Below are positions 8,901 through 17,052 of a stretch of 64,000 nucleotides of DNA, in pieces (the stretch's first letter is position 1; each line of letters begins with the position of its first letter). This DNA is from Hymenobacter glacieicola. Its GTDB lineage: Bacteria > Bacteroidota > Bacteroidia > Cytophagales > Hymenobacteraceae. The DNA is taken from the NCBI RefSeq assembly GCF_014640315.1, contig NZ_BMGS01000004.1, positions 124,001 through 188,000 of the forward strand. The letters run 5' to 3'. The notes below the pieces were generated by a model. That model ran no database searches. It saw nothing but the letters and a program-made list of their open reading frames with translations, and was not told the DNA's origin. Both the position numbers and the translations under genes were made by a program.

Positions 8901-9399
8901 CCCCAAGGTGTTCGAGCAGTACTGGCAGCACCAGCAGCAATTTGGCGACGTGTCGATCATTCCGACTCGCGCGTTCTATTACGGCCTGCAGCCCGGCGAG
9001 GAAACCATCATCGACATTGCCCGCGGCAAAAGCATTATTGTAAGCCTGCAAAGCGTTGGCCCGGTGAATGAGGACGGCGGCCGCACGGTGTTCTTCAACC
9101 TCAACGGTCAGACCCGCAACCTGGAAATCCGGGATACGAGCGTGGAAGTCAAGCGCATACTCAACCCCAAAGCCGACAAAGCCAACCCCAAGCAGATTGG
9201 CGCGCCCTTGCAGGGCCTGCTCTCCAAGGTGCTGGTAGCCAGCGGGCAGCCAGTCAAGCGCAACGCGCCCCTGTTCATCATCGAGGCCATGAAGATGGAA
9301 ACCACCATTACGGCCACCGACGACACCACCGTGCAGGCCGTGAATCTGGCGGAAGGCACGCTGGTAAATGCCGACGATTTGGTGCTGACGCTGGGCTAG
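5950..9399 (+). CDS. pyc: pyruvate carboxylase
   Basis: 1149 aa single-chain biotin enzyme converting pyruvate, bicarbonate and ATP to oxaloacetate (anaplerosis, gluconeogenesis). The start at ATG 5950 gives MNIRKLLVANRGEIAIRV, the usual biotin-carboxylase N-terminus; the frame reads 22 codons further upstream without family similarity. Domains in order: biotin carboxylase (about 1-455, with ASGGGGRGM and FIEVNPRIQVEHTVTE), carboxyltransferase (about 530-830, with DTTLRDAHQSLLATRMRT and CIKDMAGLL), the tetramerisation region, and the biotinyl domain with EAMKMET (biotinylated Lys1115). Length and order match bacterial and eukaryotic PYC. No frameshift is seen. It stands alone as a transcription unit. 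Confidence 0.97.
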   Translation: MNIRKLLVANRGEIAIRVLRAATELGIQTVAIYTYEDRYSLHRYKADEAYQVGRDDEPLKPYLDIEGIIRTAKENGADAIHPGYGFLSENATLARRCGEEGIIFVGPRPEVMEALGDKVAAKKVAVSCQVPIIESSQQDLTDLSIALEEAHRIGYPVMLKAASGGGGRGMRVIRDDEQLERGFFEARNEALKAFGDDTVFLEKFVEQPKHIEVQLVADNHGGLMHLYERDCSVQRRYQKVVEVAPSLNLPDHMRHLLYEYALRLGRAVNYNNVGTVEFLVNPEQDRIYFIEVNPRIQVEHTVTEMITGVDLIKTQLHIADGRRLTDPEIGLGPDVKPLKIGVAIQCRITTEDPEQDFKPDYGTITAYRSAGGFGIRLDQGSVYTGVKVSPFFDSLLVKVSTHAPTLAEAAQKMARTLDEFRLRGVSTNIQFLQNIIAHPVFMAGEANVDFIKDHPELFKFKARQDRATKVLSFLGDVIVNGNPDVKGHLDPKRELRKALLPEADLTTSPPPGTKQKLMELGPEGFAQWLRQDQQIHYTDTTLRDAHQSLLATRMRTFDMLKVAERYAHQHPQTFSLECWGGATFDVALRFLHEDPWERLAKLRAAVPNILLQMLIRGANGVGYKAYPDNLTERFVQQAAETGIDVFRIFDSLNWMPGMEACIGFVRNKTDRLAEASICYTGDILDPQRNQKYSLDYYLRLARQIEDAGAHILCIKDMAGLLKPYAAQELITALRDTISLPIHLHTHDTSSLQAATYLKAVEAGVDVIDVALGSLSGLTSQPNFNSVVEMLRGQERHREFNQHSLNEFSNYWDTVREYYYPFESGLKAGTSEVFQHEIPGGQYSNLRPQAASLGLLDKFETVKTTFADVNQLFGDIIKVTPSSKVVGDMALFLVSNNLTTADVLEKGATLSFPESVRELFRGDIGQPEGGWPQDVQRVILKDEQPFTDRPNEHLAPINFEQEWQRFEEKFGQRAKFTDLLSWLLYPKVFEQYWQHQQQFGDVSIIPTRAFYYGLQPGEETIIDIARGKSIIVSLQSVGPVNEDGGRTVFFNLNGQTRNLEIRDTSVEVKRILNPKADKANPKQIGAPLQGLLSKVLVASGQPVKRNAPLFIIEAMKMETTITATDDTTVQAVNLAEGTLVNADDLVLTLG

Positions 9400-9460
9400 G
9401 GGAATGTTTTTCGGCCAAAAAACCAGTAGATTGAGAACCTAATCCACTTCTTCATTTCTT

Positions 9461-10201
9461 ATGGTTACTCGCTCTTCCGTTATCCTGGCGCTTAGCTTAT
9501 CAATGGGCGTCCTGCATGCTGCCCACGCCCAGCAACCCAGCATTGAGCAGACAGGAGCCGCGGCTCAGGCCAACCTTAACGCCCTGGTAAATGGCTCGCC
9601 TACGGTAGTGCCTCGCGGAGCTGTGGAAGTCACCAAGGGCTCGCCCTATGCCGATAAACGATGGCTACCCGCCCGCCTGCGCATGAGCAATAACGTGCCC
9701 CTGGCCCCGGTACCCCTGAAATACGACGTGCTGAATCAGCGGCTGCTGATGCGTCCGCTGAGCCGGCCCAATGATTCCCTGCAGCTAGACGACCGGTTGT
9801 TGGCCAGCTTTGAGCTGGAGGAGCCGGCAGTGGGAGCCTCCGGGACCCGCCGCCGGGTGTTCCGCCGTTTTACCGAAGCGCCCGTACCTACCCAGCGAGC
9901 CGAGTACGTGGAGGTGCTGCACGAAGGCAAGCACGCCCTGCTCAAGCGCTACGCTAAAGTGCTGCACAAGGCTGATTACCAGGGGGCTTACAGTACGGAC
10001 CGGCGCTACGATGAAATTGAGGATAAGCCCACCTACTACCTACGCCGCCCCGACGGTAGCGCCGTGCCCGTAAAGCTGACGCTGAAAGCCTTGCAATCTG
10101 CCGCACCGGCGCTGGCAGCGTCCCTGAAGGCAGCGCCGGGCGCTGCTACCGCTAAATCCGAAGCTGACTGGTCGGCCGTGCTGGCCGCGGCAGATAAGTA
10201 A
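9461..10201 (+). CDS. secreted protein of unknown function
   Basis: 246 aa starting at ATG 9461, 61 bp after pyc. The N-terminus is a signal peptide (about residues 1-23, ending HAAHAQ). The mature part contains a segment rich in Tyr, Lys and His (YVEVLHEGKHALLKRY) and ends in an Ala-rich tail (about 205-246). No enzyme motif is recognised. The charged Tyr-rich centre resembles small beta-rich exported proteins common in Cytophagales. It could be cotranscribed with pyc, since no terminator is seen between them, but a functional link is not evident. Confidence 0.7.
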   Translation: MVTRSSVILALSLSMGVLHAAHAQQPSIEQTGAAAQANLNALVNGSPTVVPRGAVEVTKGSPYADKRWLPARLRMSNNVPLAPVPLKYDVLNQRLLMRPLSRPNDSLQLDDRLLASFELEEPAVGASGTRRRVFRRFTEAPVPTQRAEYVEVLHEGKHALLKRYAKVLHKADYQGAYSTDRRYDEIEDKPTYYLRRPDGSAVPVKLTLKALQSAAPALAASLKAAPGAATAKSEADWSAVLAAADK

Positions 10202-10247
10202 AGCTGGTCAGGTTGAAGCACTTGTTCTTGGTAGTAGCTTCCCTTTA

Positions 10248-10315
10248 CCCAGAATCGACAATACGCCCCGTTTGCTGGTTGCCGCCACTAAACGGGGCGT
10301 ATTGTCGATTCTGGG
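10248..10315. repeat. perfect 26-bp inverted repeat
   Basis: The arm at 10248-10273 (CCCAGAATCGACAATACGCC plus six) is exactly complementary to 10290-10315 around a 16-nt loop; CCCT/AGGG outside the arms extends the stem with a bulge. There is no T-tract, so it is not a classical terminator. It lies 46 bp after the secreted-protein gene in a 402-bp intergenic region (10202-10603) that otherwise shows only the promoter of the next gene. Confidence 0.85.
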
Positions 10316-10571
10316 CAGGGAGAAGAGTACTTCGAATCGATGGCCAAAAAGGTGTTTTGCCTTGCTGCAGGATTGAGCAGCGCCTGCTAGCTACAGGGTG
10401 ATACGTCGGCCTGCGGACCAATATGAAAGCCCAACACGCTGTTAGGGTATGGTGCAGGCAAGCGTAGGCATGTAGTAAGCCGAAGATTGGCCTGCACGGG
10501 GGCAGTGGGCAGGAACTAACCGAGGAGCTAATCAGACGGCTAACAAGCAACTGCCAGGGGAAGTGAAGTAG

Positions 10572-10600
10572 TTGGGCTTGAAACAAAATGGTTACTTTCG
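10572..10600 (+). promoter_or_regulatory. predicted promoter of the M28 peptidase gene (near-leaderless)
   Basis: A -7 element TACTTTCG (10593-10600) fits the Bacteroidetes TAnnTTTG pattern, with TTG at 10572-10574 placed 18 nt upstream as a -33 candidate. The ATG follows after only 3 nt, so transcription should begin at or beside the start codon. Confidence 0.55.
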
Positions 10601-10603
10601 ACC

Positions 10604-11944
10604 ATGAGAACCCTCCTTTTTATCTCCCTGGCATTCTATTGCGCACAAACTGCTTTCGGGCAGAAAAAGCCGGCTGGTGGCGCCACTGCAACCGTGGCAC
10701 CCGCTACCGTAGAACGAGTTATCCGGACCCTGGCGGCCGATGATATGCAGGGTCGCGCTTCCGGTACGCCCGGGGCGCAGAAAGCCGCCAGTTTCCTGGC
10801 AGCCGAATTTCAACGCATCGGCTTACAGCCGCTTGCTGGCCTGAAAGGGTTTGAGCAAAGCTTTCCTACCTACGAAGTACGCACAGCCGCCGCGTTCATC
10901 AACATCAACGGCGCAAACATCAGCCCTGAGAAAGCGCTGCTGGTTTCGGGGCAGCCCCACCTGAACTGGACCGATGCCGACGAGCCAGCGCCCCGCATTA
11001 TTACCGTAGGGGCCGATGGCAACCTTATGCGCGAAGTGCGGGCCTTACTGGAGCCGCGTGAGAACACTATTGTGTTCATTGATCCGGCCCAGACTACCGC
11101 ATTTGCCCGGCTGGCTGGCTACCTGAAACGGGGCGGACTGCGGCCCGAAAAGCCAGCGCCGTTTACTACTCTGTTCATACTAGGTGCTACTCCGCCCGCC
11201 CCCGTAAAATTTCGGGTGGCGGCTACTACCACCATTCGGACCGTGGAGTTGCGCAACGTAGTGGGCGTGCTGCCGGGTAAAGACGCCGCCCGGGCCGCGG
11301 AACAGGTGGTCTTCAGCGGGCACTACGACCACATCGGGATTCTGCCGGCCGTGCAAGGCGACTCCATTGCCAACGGCGCCGACGATGATGCCAGCGGCAC
11401 TACGGCGGTAGTAGCCTTGGCTGAGTATTTCAACAAGAAAAACGACAACGCCCGCAGCCTCGTGTTCGTGGCATTTGCGGCCGAAGAAATTGGCGGCTTC
11501 GGGGCACGCTACTTTTCTCAGCAGCTCGACCCCAAGCAGGTAGTGGCCATGTTTAACATCGAAATGATTGGCAAAGAAGCCAAATTTGGGCCTAACACAG
11601 CCTTCATTACCGGCTTCGATAAGTCAGACTTCGGTAAGCTGCTGCAGGAGAGTGCTGCTGCCAAGGGCGGTACCTTTCGCTTCGAGCCCGACCCGTACCC
11701 GGAGCAGAACCTATTCTACCGCTCCGATAACGCTACCCTGGCCCGCCTGGGCGTACCTGCTCACACCATCAGCACCGACCAGATTCCGACCGACAAGCGC
11801 TACCACAGCGTAGATGATGAGGTAGAAAGCCTGAACCTAACCAACATGACGGCCGTCATCATGGCCATCGGGCGCAGTGCCGCTGGCATCATCAGCGGCC
11901 AGCAAACGCCCACGCGCATCGCTCCTGAGTCGGTGACCAAGTAG
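10604..11944 (+). CDS. secreted M28-family zinc metallopeptidase
   Basis: 446 aa exopeptidase or aminopeptidase of family M28. A signal peptide (MRTLLFISLAFYCAQTAFGQ) is followed by an insert domain (about 90-215) and the catalytic domain. The di-zinc ligands and catalytic residues are recognisable: His240 in SGHYDHIG, Asp261 in GADDDASG, Glu294-Glu295 in AAEEIGGFG, Glu320 in NIEMIGK (often Asp in the family) and His401 in KRYHSVDD. Export and the intact active site suggest degradation of extracellular peptides. It starts at ATG 10604 directly after its predicted promoter and is monocistronic, followed by a long palindrome. Confidence 0.88.
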   Translation: MRTLLFISLAFYCAQTAFGQKKPAGGATATVAPATVERVIRTLAADDMQGRASGTPGAQKAASFLAAEFQRIGLQPLAGLKGFEQSFPTYEVRTAAAFININGANISPEKALLVSGQPHLNWTDADEPAPRIITVGADGNLMREVRALLEPRENTIVFIDPAQTTAFARLAGYLKRGGLRPEKPAPFTTLFILGATPPAPVKFRVAATTTIRTVELRNVVGVLPGKDAARAAEQVVFSGHYDHIGILPAVQGDSIANGADDDASGTTAVVALAEYFNKKNDNARSLVFVAFAAEEIGGFGARYFSQQLDPKQVVAMFNIEMIGKEAKFGPNTAFITGFDKSDFGKLLQESAAAKGGTFRFEPDPYPEQNLFYRSDNATLARLGVPAHTISTDQIPTDKRYHSVDDEVESLNLTNMTAVIMAIGRSAAGIISGQQTPTRIAPESVTK

Positions 11945-11983
11945 TTTCCTGGTATAGCGATTAAGTGAATTAGCCAAGTATAC

Positions 11984-12097
11984 AAAACCCGTCACCCTGA
12001 GCGGCGCGAAGGACCTTTTTACGCTAGTACGAGTCGTAACAACGAGTATCATGCTGACGTGAAAAGGTCCTTCGCGCCGCTCAGGGTGACGGGTTTT
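11984..12097. repeat. perfect 36-bp inverted repeat, GAAGGACCTTTT family
   Basis: Arms at 11984-12019 and 12062-12097 are fully complementary over 36 nt around a 42-nt loop. The core word GCGAAGGACCTTTT and the loop ends (CTAG near the left, GTG before AAAAGG) recur in the palindrome at 24864-24940. It lies between the convergent M28 and barrel-protein genes and could also stop transcription from both sides. Confidence 0.9.
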
Positions 12098-12120
12098 ACA
12101 TACCCCACGAACTCCCTGCG

Positions 12121-12972
12121 CTATTTGCCTAAACGGGCGCTCAGGCCGGCTCCTATGTTGAAGCCCCCGGCGGCAGGCGTCAGGCCGTGGGCGGCGGTTA
12201 CATCAAACCGCAGCCCGGGAATCGGCCGGTAGTAGAGGCCTGAGGTGAGCCCCGGCCGCCAGCCCTGCTGACGTTGCCAGGTAGCGTAGGTTTCGGCGAA
12301 AAACCCCACGTGGTTGTTGGGCGTTAGGGGGCCGTTCAGGGCCAGCGTCGTTAGGTATTGGCCTTGCTTGGTGCCTTCGGCCTTGAAGCCCTGCTGCCGG
12401 AAACCCAGGTTGCCTTCCAGGCCAAAGCGCTTGCCCAGCTGCTGGGAAACAAGTAGGCGGGCACCCGGCTCGAATTGCTTGTTAGAAAAGCTAGCGTCGC
12501 CGTTGCGCAGGTTCATATCGAACAGCACTACCACCTGCGAACGAGCATTCTGAACCGTAGAGGCCAAGAATTTAGCCCCGACGTTGAGCGGCGCAAACCC
12601 AGACGGGCCCGCGAAAGGAGCGGGGGCTCCTTCTGCATTGATGGGGCGGGTAGCGGGCGTCAGCAGATAATTCTGGGTGGCGCGCAGCTCAATGTGGTTG
12701 AAAAAGCCTACCCGCAAGGTGTTACCCCAAGCCGTGCGGCCCGCGTAACCGGTGCTGCTACCCCGGTCATAGCGGCTAAGGCTGGTTTCGAGCTGAAACT
12801 GGCCGGGGTAAAGCATGTTGGTGGTAATCGTCTGACCCGGCCGGTCGGGGCGGATGAGGCGCACAAAGGGCGAGTCCTCGTTGTTCAGATTCGGGTCAAT
12901 AGTTTGGGCCAGGGTGCGGGCCGGGCCAGCGAGCAGGAGCGCGCCGACGGTCAGCAGAGTGGTCTTGTGCAT
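12121..12972 (-). CDS. putative outer-membrane beta-barrel (transporter-like) protein
   Basis: 283 aa; the ATG at 12972 begins a signal peptide (MHKTTLLTVGALLLAG, cut near LAQ-T), while the longer frame adds 33 basic residues. The mature protein opens with RPDRPGQTI and MLYPGQFQLE, a pattern seen in Bacteroidetes proteins annotated as putative transporters or phenol-degradation MetA-like barrels. Alternating aromatic and polar strands follow (for example VGFFNHIELRATQNYLL), ending GLSARLGK. An outer-membrane barrel is therefore inferred; the substrate is unknown. It is a single leftward gene convergent with the M28 peptidase. Confidence 0.7.
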   Translation of the reverse strand: MHKTTLLTVGALLLAGPARTLAQTIDPNLNNEDSPFVRLIRPDRPGQTITTNMLYPGQFQLETSLSRYDRGSSTGYAGRTAWGNTLRVGFFNHIELRATQNYLLTPATRPINAEGAPAPFAGPSGFAPLNVGAKFLASTVQNARSQVVVLFDMNLRNGDASFSNKQFEPGARLLVSQQLGKRFGLEGNLGFRQQGFKAEGTKQGQYLTTLALNGPLTPNNHVGFFAETYATWQRQQGWRPGLTSGLYYRPIPGLRFDVTAAHGLTPAAGGFNIGAGLSARLGK

Positions 12973-13109
12973 GTATCCTCGACGCCTGCGCGGTAGGAAT
13001 AGTTCGATTTTACAAAGACGCCGCAACCCTGCTCGCCAGTTTACGTGCCACCCAAAACCCCGGCCAAACAACCAACCAGGGGCGATACACCAGGAAAACA
13101 GGCAAGCGA

Positions 13110-13135
13110 AAAGGCCGGAAAATATTCCGGCCTTT
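13110..13135. terminator. intrinsic terminator after the M1 peptidase gene
   Basis: Stem AAAGGCCGGAA (13110-13120), loop AATA, TTCCGGCCTTT (13125-13135). It lies 17 bp past the stop codon of the leftward M1 peptidase gene, and in that direction the stem ends in a T-run. Confidence 0.75.
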
Positions 13136-13151
13136 AAGAAAAACCGACGAA

Positions 13152-15623
13152 TTACTGCGCCTGCTTAATAGCCTGTATGGCTGCCTGCACGGTGGCTTTC
13201 TGGTCGGCGGGCTTGGTTTGCTGCACCTTGTCCAGCATGGCCAGAATGGGCTCATCCACTCCGTATTTCTTGTACTGCACGGCCAGCTTTTGCAGGCGCT
13301 CCACGCCCTCGTTGAGCACCGTCGCATCGTTCAGGCGCGACATAAACCCGACCAGGCTCTCCAGCATCTGGAACTTGCCCTGGGGGCCGGCCGCGTCAAA
13401 CTGGTTGCGCACGTAGGTCCAGGTGCTGGCGTTGCCGTGCTCGGCGTACACGGCCGCAATGGAGGCGGCCAGGCTACCACGCGCGTCCTGTTGCAAGGCC
13501 TGGGCGCGGGCCACCGCCTGTTGGGGCTGCACGGCTGCCAAGCCCTGCAGGGCGGCTCCCTGCACCGCGTACGACTGGCTGTTCAGACCCTGCGTGAAAG
13601 CTTTTTGGTCCTTTTTATCCTTCAACTGCCCCAAGGCTAGCAGCAGGGCGGCTTGGTTATTGGTGTTTTTTTCCTGGGCTAGCTGCTTGCGGATAACCGG
13701 TGCGGCTGCTTTCTGCACGGCCCTGTCCTCGAGCTTGAGGCCAGAAAGCGCGGTGAGGCGCAGGCCAGCATACTTGTCGCTCAGGGCCGAGAGCAGAAGC
13801 TGGCGGGCGGCAGCATCAGTAGGCGGCAACTGCGCTGCCGCCGCCACTGCCTCGCGCCGATCCACAAAGCGCGGGGCGTTTTTGTACTGATATGCAAACT
13901 CGGCCAAGGGCTTGTTATCGGTTTTCTGCCAGAGCAGCACCTTGTCGGCATCCACGTTTACCAGGCTGGGTTTGCTGGCGGCGGGGAAGCGCAGGGTTTC
14001 GGTGGCCTGGCGCAGCATTACCTGGTGGCGCTGGGGCTTGCCGTTTACGTACACGTCCACGGCCAAGGGTAGCTGAAACGCTCGGCCGGGCTGGGTTTGC
14101 TTGATGGTGACTGTCTGCTCCTGGCGGCCAGCGTCGTAGGCGTAGTCAATGGTGACAACCGGATGGCCGGCCCCGAAGTACCACTGATTGAAAAACCAGT
14201 TCAAATCCTGGCCCGATACGGCCTCCATGGCCAGCCGCAACTGGTGGGCTTCACCATTGCCGAACTTATTGTCGGTCAGGTATTTGGTTAGGCCTTTAAA
14301 GAAAACGTCGTCGGTGAGGTAGTTGCGCAGCATGTTCAGAATCTGGCCGCCCTTCTGGTAGCTCACCAAATCAAACATGTCCTCCTTGTCGGCGTAGTGG
14401 AAGCGCACCAGGTTTTTTTGGGCGTCCTGAGGGCTGCGCAGGTAGTTGCGCATGTTCATGTAGGCGTGGGCGTCGCCGGCGTCCTGGCCGTACTTGTACT
14501 CGGCCCACAGCGCCTCCGAGAAGTCGGCAAACGACTCGTTCACAGTCAGGTTGCTCCAGCTTTCGGCCGTTACCAGGTCGCCAAACCACTGGTGAAACAG
14601 CTCGTGGGCAATAACCGACTCGCCGTTGGCGTACTCGGCGTCGAGCAACTCGCGGGCATCCTTCTGCAAAAACTCACCGTGCAAGGTAGCCGAGGTGTTT
14701 TCCATGGCCCCGCTCACGTAGTCGCGCACTACAATCTGGGCGTATTTATTCCAGGCGTAATCCACGCCGAGGCGGCGAGAAAAGAACTCCAGCATTTCGG
14801 GCGTGTTGCCAAAAATCTGCTTGGCGAAGGGCGCGTACTTGGGTTCGAGGTAGTAGCTGACTTCCTTGCCCCGCCAGGTGTCCTTCGTAATCTTGAAGTC
14901 GCCCACGGCCATCATAAAGAGATAGGGCGAGTGAGGCAGCTCCTGTTTCCAGGTGTCGGTGCGGGTACCGTCGGGGTTGTTTTTCTGCGCGTCGAGGCGG
15001 CCGTTGCTAAGCGTGACGTAGCGCGCGGGCACCGTCAGGCTGATTTCAGCAGTGGTTTTCTGGTTGGGCTTGTCGATGGTCGGAAACCAGGCCGAGCTGG
15101 CCTCCGTCTCCCCCTGGGTCCAGATCTGGCGGGGCTTGCCCGCCTCGGTGCTGTCGGGGTTGATGAAGTACAGCCCCTTGGCATCGGTAATGGCCTGGCT
15201 GCCCTTGGTTTTCAGCTCGTCGGGCTTGGCCACGTACTCAATATAGACGGTATACTGCTGGCCGGGCGTGTACAGCTTGTCCAGGTGCACCAGCATCTGT
15301 TCCTGGTTGTAGTCGTACTTCAGGGTCTGGGTAGCCGTACCGTTTACCATGGTCACCGACTTGATATCCATGCCTTTGGCATCGAGGCGCAGGGAGTCCG
15401 TGGCGTAGGCTACGGGCTGCAGGGTTACCCACTCGCGGCCCAGCAGCTGGCGCTTGCTGTAGTCGAAGCGCACATCCAGCTTGGTGTGCACCAAGGCATT
15501 GATTTTGCGGGCCGATTCGCGGTAGGGAAGGGCGGCGGCGGAATCGGGGCGGGCGGCCGGCGACTGGGCCAGGGCAGGAGCCGCGGCCAGCAGGCCGAGG
15601 CTCAGCAGGAAAGCTTTGGTCAT
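13152..15623 (-). CDS. secreted M1-family aminopeptidase
   Basis: 823 aa zinc aminopeptidase. The ATG at 15623 gives the signal peptide MTKAFLLSLGLLAAAPALAQ; 23 further upstream codons are not family-like. The M1 hallmarks are the exopeptidase motif GAMEN (305-309), HELFH (His340, Glu341, His344) and the third zinc ligand Glu363 in NESFADF, exactly 19 residues after His344. The last 200 residues are Ala/Gln-rich short helices, like the HEAT-type C-terminal domain of the family. It removes N-terminal residues from peptides, here in the periplasm or outside the cell. It forms a single transcription unit with a terminator at 13110. Confidence 0.92.
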   Translation of the reverse strand: MTKAFLLSLGLLAAAPALAQSPAARPDSAAALPYRESARKINALVHTKLDVRFDYSKRQLLGREWVTLQPVAYATDSLRLDAKGMDIKSVTMVNGTATQTLKYDYNQEQMLVHLDKLYTPGQQYTVYIEYVAKPDELKTKGSQAITDAKGLYFINPDSTEAGKPRQIWTQGETEASSAWFPTIDKPNQKTTAEISLTVPARYVTLSNGRLDAQKNNPDGTRTDTWKQELPHSPYLFMMAVGDFKITKDTWRGKEVSYYLEPKYAPFAKQIFGNTPEMLEFFSRRLGVDYAWNKYAQIVVRDYVSGAMENTSATLHGEFLQKDARELLDAEYANGESVIAHELFHQWFGDLVTAESWSNLTVNESFADFSEALWAEYKYGQDAGDAHAYMNMRNYLRSPQDAQKNLVRFHYADKEDMFDLVSYQKGGQILNMLRNYLTDDVFFKGLTKYLTDNKFGNGEAHQLRLAMEAVSGQDLNWFFNQWYFGAGHPVVTIDYAYDAGRQEQTVTIKQTQPGRAFQLPLAVDVYVNGKPQRHQVMLRQATETLRFPAASKPSLVNVDADKVLLWQKTDNKPLAEFAYQYKNAPRFVDRREAVAAAAQLPPTDAAARQLLLSALSDKYAGLRLTALSGLKLEDRAVQKAAAPVIRKQLAQEKNTNNQAALLLALGQLKDKKDQKAFTQGLNSQSYAVQGAALQGLAAVQPQQAVARAQALQQDARGSLAASIAAVYAEHGNASTWTYVRNQFDAAGPQGKFQMLESLVGFMSRLNDATVLNEGVERLQKLAVQYKKYGVDEPILAMLDKVQQTKPADQKATVQAAIQAIKQAQ

Positions 15624-15793
15624 GAAACAAGGAGCAAGAATGGGGCTGCTAGTTGCAAACTTTTCAGCACAGATCGGGTAGGTCAGTAGCATATTCAGAC
15701 GATGCCACCACCCCGGATTAAGTTGTATTTGAAAAGCTGCTTTTCGAGCCGTCGTGCCAAGCCGCGCCGGAACTGTGGAGTCGGAATACGTTC

Positions 15794-16135
15794 TTAGTCC
15801 TCGTCTTCGTAGTCGAGGCCCAGCAGCTGGTTTAAGGCCTGCTGAATTTCGCTGGCGGCATGCAGCTGCCCGGCCCGGCGGGCTACCGTGAGGCCAGTGC
15901 GGTAAACTTTTTCGGCTTCGTCTGGCTTTCCTAACTGCTGGAGCATTTTGCCCGCGTGGTAGTACGTACCCACGTACTCCGGATGCTCGTCGAGCAGTTT
16001 TTGGTAGTACTCCATGGCCCGGACGGGCTCCGTGGTCCGGTATTCGGTGGCTAAGGCATAAATCGTAAACGGATCAGCGGGGTCGTCCTGATAAAAGGCC
16101 AGGAGTTGCTGCAAGCGGCTGGGCGTAGTTTCCAT
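15794..16135 (-). CDS. small TPR-repeat protein
   Basis: 113 aa starting at ATG 16135 (METTPSRLQQL); the frame upstream overlaps the divergent etfB promoter, so the shorter form is preferred. It contains about three tetratricopeptide units (for example AMEYYQKLLDEHPEYVGTYY and PDEAEKVYRTGLTVARR), which form a protein-binding helical stack. No signal peptide is present, so it is cytoplasmic. The acidic tail reads DYEDED. It is divergent from etfB with 74 bp between starts; partner unknown. Confidence 0.8.
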   Translation of the reverse strand: METTPSRLQQLLAFYQDDPADPFTIYALATEYRTTEPVRAMEYYQKLLDEHPEYVGTYYHAGKMLQQLGKPDEAEKVYRTGLTVARRAGQLHAASEIQQALNQLLGLDYEDED

Positions 16136-16152
16136 GGGGCAGTAGATTTGAG

Positions 16153-16160
16153 TATCTTCG
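16153..16160 (+). promoter_or_regulatory. -7 element of the etfBA promoter
   Basis: TATCTTCG, a common variant of TAnnTTTG, lies 49 nt before the etfB ATG in the short divergent gap. No clear -33 element is seen. Confidence 0.4.
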
Positions 16161-16209
16161 CCCCAAATTTGGGACTTTCCCCGTGTTCTTCTCATATAAG
16201 TAGCCGTAG

Positions 16210-16950
16210 ATGAAGTTTCTCGTTTGCATAAGCAACGTGCCCGACACGACCACCAAAATCACTTTTACGCCTGATAATAAGGAATTTAACAAGGCAGGCG
16301 TGCAATTCGTGATTAATCCTTGGGATGAGTATGCACTCACTCGCGCCATTGAACTGAAAGAAGCCCAGGGCGGCGGTACCGTGACGGTACTAAACGTAGG
16401 GGAGGCCGACACCGAGCCCAACATCCGCAAGGCCCTGGCCATTGGCGCCGATGACGCCATCCGCGTGAATGCCTTCCCGAAGGATGCCTTCTTCGTAGCC
16501 CAGCAGATTGCCAACATCGCCAAAGACGGCGGCTACGACGTGATTCTGATGGGCAAGGAAAGCATCGACTACAACGGCTTCCAGGTGCACGGCATGGTGG
16601 GCGAGCTGCTCGGCATCCCGACGGTAGCCCCGGCCATGAAGCTGGATATGAGTGGCAACACCGCTACGCTGGAGCGCGAAATTGAAGGTGGCAAGGAAAT
16701 CGTGGAAGTAAACACGCCCTTCGTGGCTAGCTGCCAGCAGCCCATGTGTGAGCCCCGCATCCCCAACATGCGCGGCATCATGACGGCCCGCACCAAGCCC
16801 CTGAAAGTGGTAGAGCCCACCGGCGAAGGCGCCCGCACCGAGGTTTCCGCCTACGCGCTGCCCCCAGCTAAACAGGGCGTGAAGCTTATCCCGGCTGAAA
16901 GCGCCGGCGAGCTGATCAAGCTGCTGCGCAACGAAGCCAAAGTCATCTAA
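16210..16950 (+). CDS. etfB: electron transfer flavoprotein beta subunit
   Basis: 246 aa, the usual length for EtfB/FixA. It opens MKFLVCISNVPDTTTKI and has the AMP-site region (GADDAIRVN) and the recognition-loop segment near ANIAKDGGYDVILMGKESID. With EtfA it forms the FAD-containing heterodimer that takes electrons from acyl-CoA dehydrogenases and passes them to the quinone pool. etfA follows after 102 bp on the same strand, so the two are very probably one operon despite an inverted repeat between them. No ETF-quinone oxidoreductase or acyl-CoA dehydrogenase gene is in the window. Confidence 0.95.
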   Translation: MKFLVCISNVPDTTTKITFTPDNKEFNKAGVQFVINPWDEYALTRAIELKEAQGGGTVTVLNVGEADTEPNIRKALAIGADDAIRVNAFPKDAFFVAQQIANIAKDGGYDVILMGKESIDYNGFQVHGMVGELLGIPTVAPAMKLDMSGNTATLEREIEGGKEIVEVNTPFVASCQQPMCEPRIPNMRGIMTARTKPLKVVEPTGEGARTEVSAYALPPAKQGVKLIPAESAGELIKLLRNEAKVI

Positions 16951-16955
16951 AAATC

Positions 16956-17034
16956 AATTAAGAATTGGTAATTGGCCAGTTAAGGGCGCTTGTAATGAGC
17001 TATAAAGCACGGGCCGCCGATTCCTAATTCTTAA
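16956..17034. repeat. inverted repeat between etfB and etfA
   Basis: TTAAGAATTGGTAATTGGC (16958-16976) pairs with the complement of GCCGATTCCTAATTCTTAA (17016-17034) with four mismatches. Left-arm AATT words start at 16956, 16963 and 16970, 7 nt apart. A related AAGAATTAGGCGGC stretch occurs at about 35731. It lies inside an operon without a T-tract, so a processing or stabilising hairpin is more likely than a terminator. Confidence 0.6.
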
Positions 17035-17052
17035 GTACTAATAAAGATAAAA

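Noticed and set aside
7507-9051. 514-aa antisense open frame inside pyc (and 493 aa at 5932-7413)
   Set aside because: Long antisense frames are expected in GC-rich coding DNA; the plus strand encodes a complete pyruvate carboxylase and the antisense products have no recognisable motifs.
14397-15689. 430-aa plus-strand open frame across the M1 peptidase gene
   Set aside because: It is a shadow of the aminopeptidase; HEXXH, GAMEN and the signal peptide are all on the minus strand.
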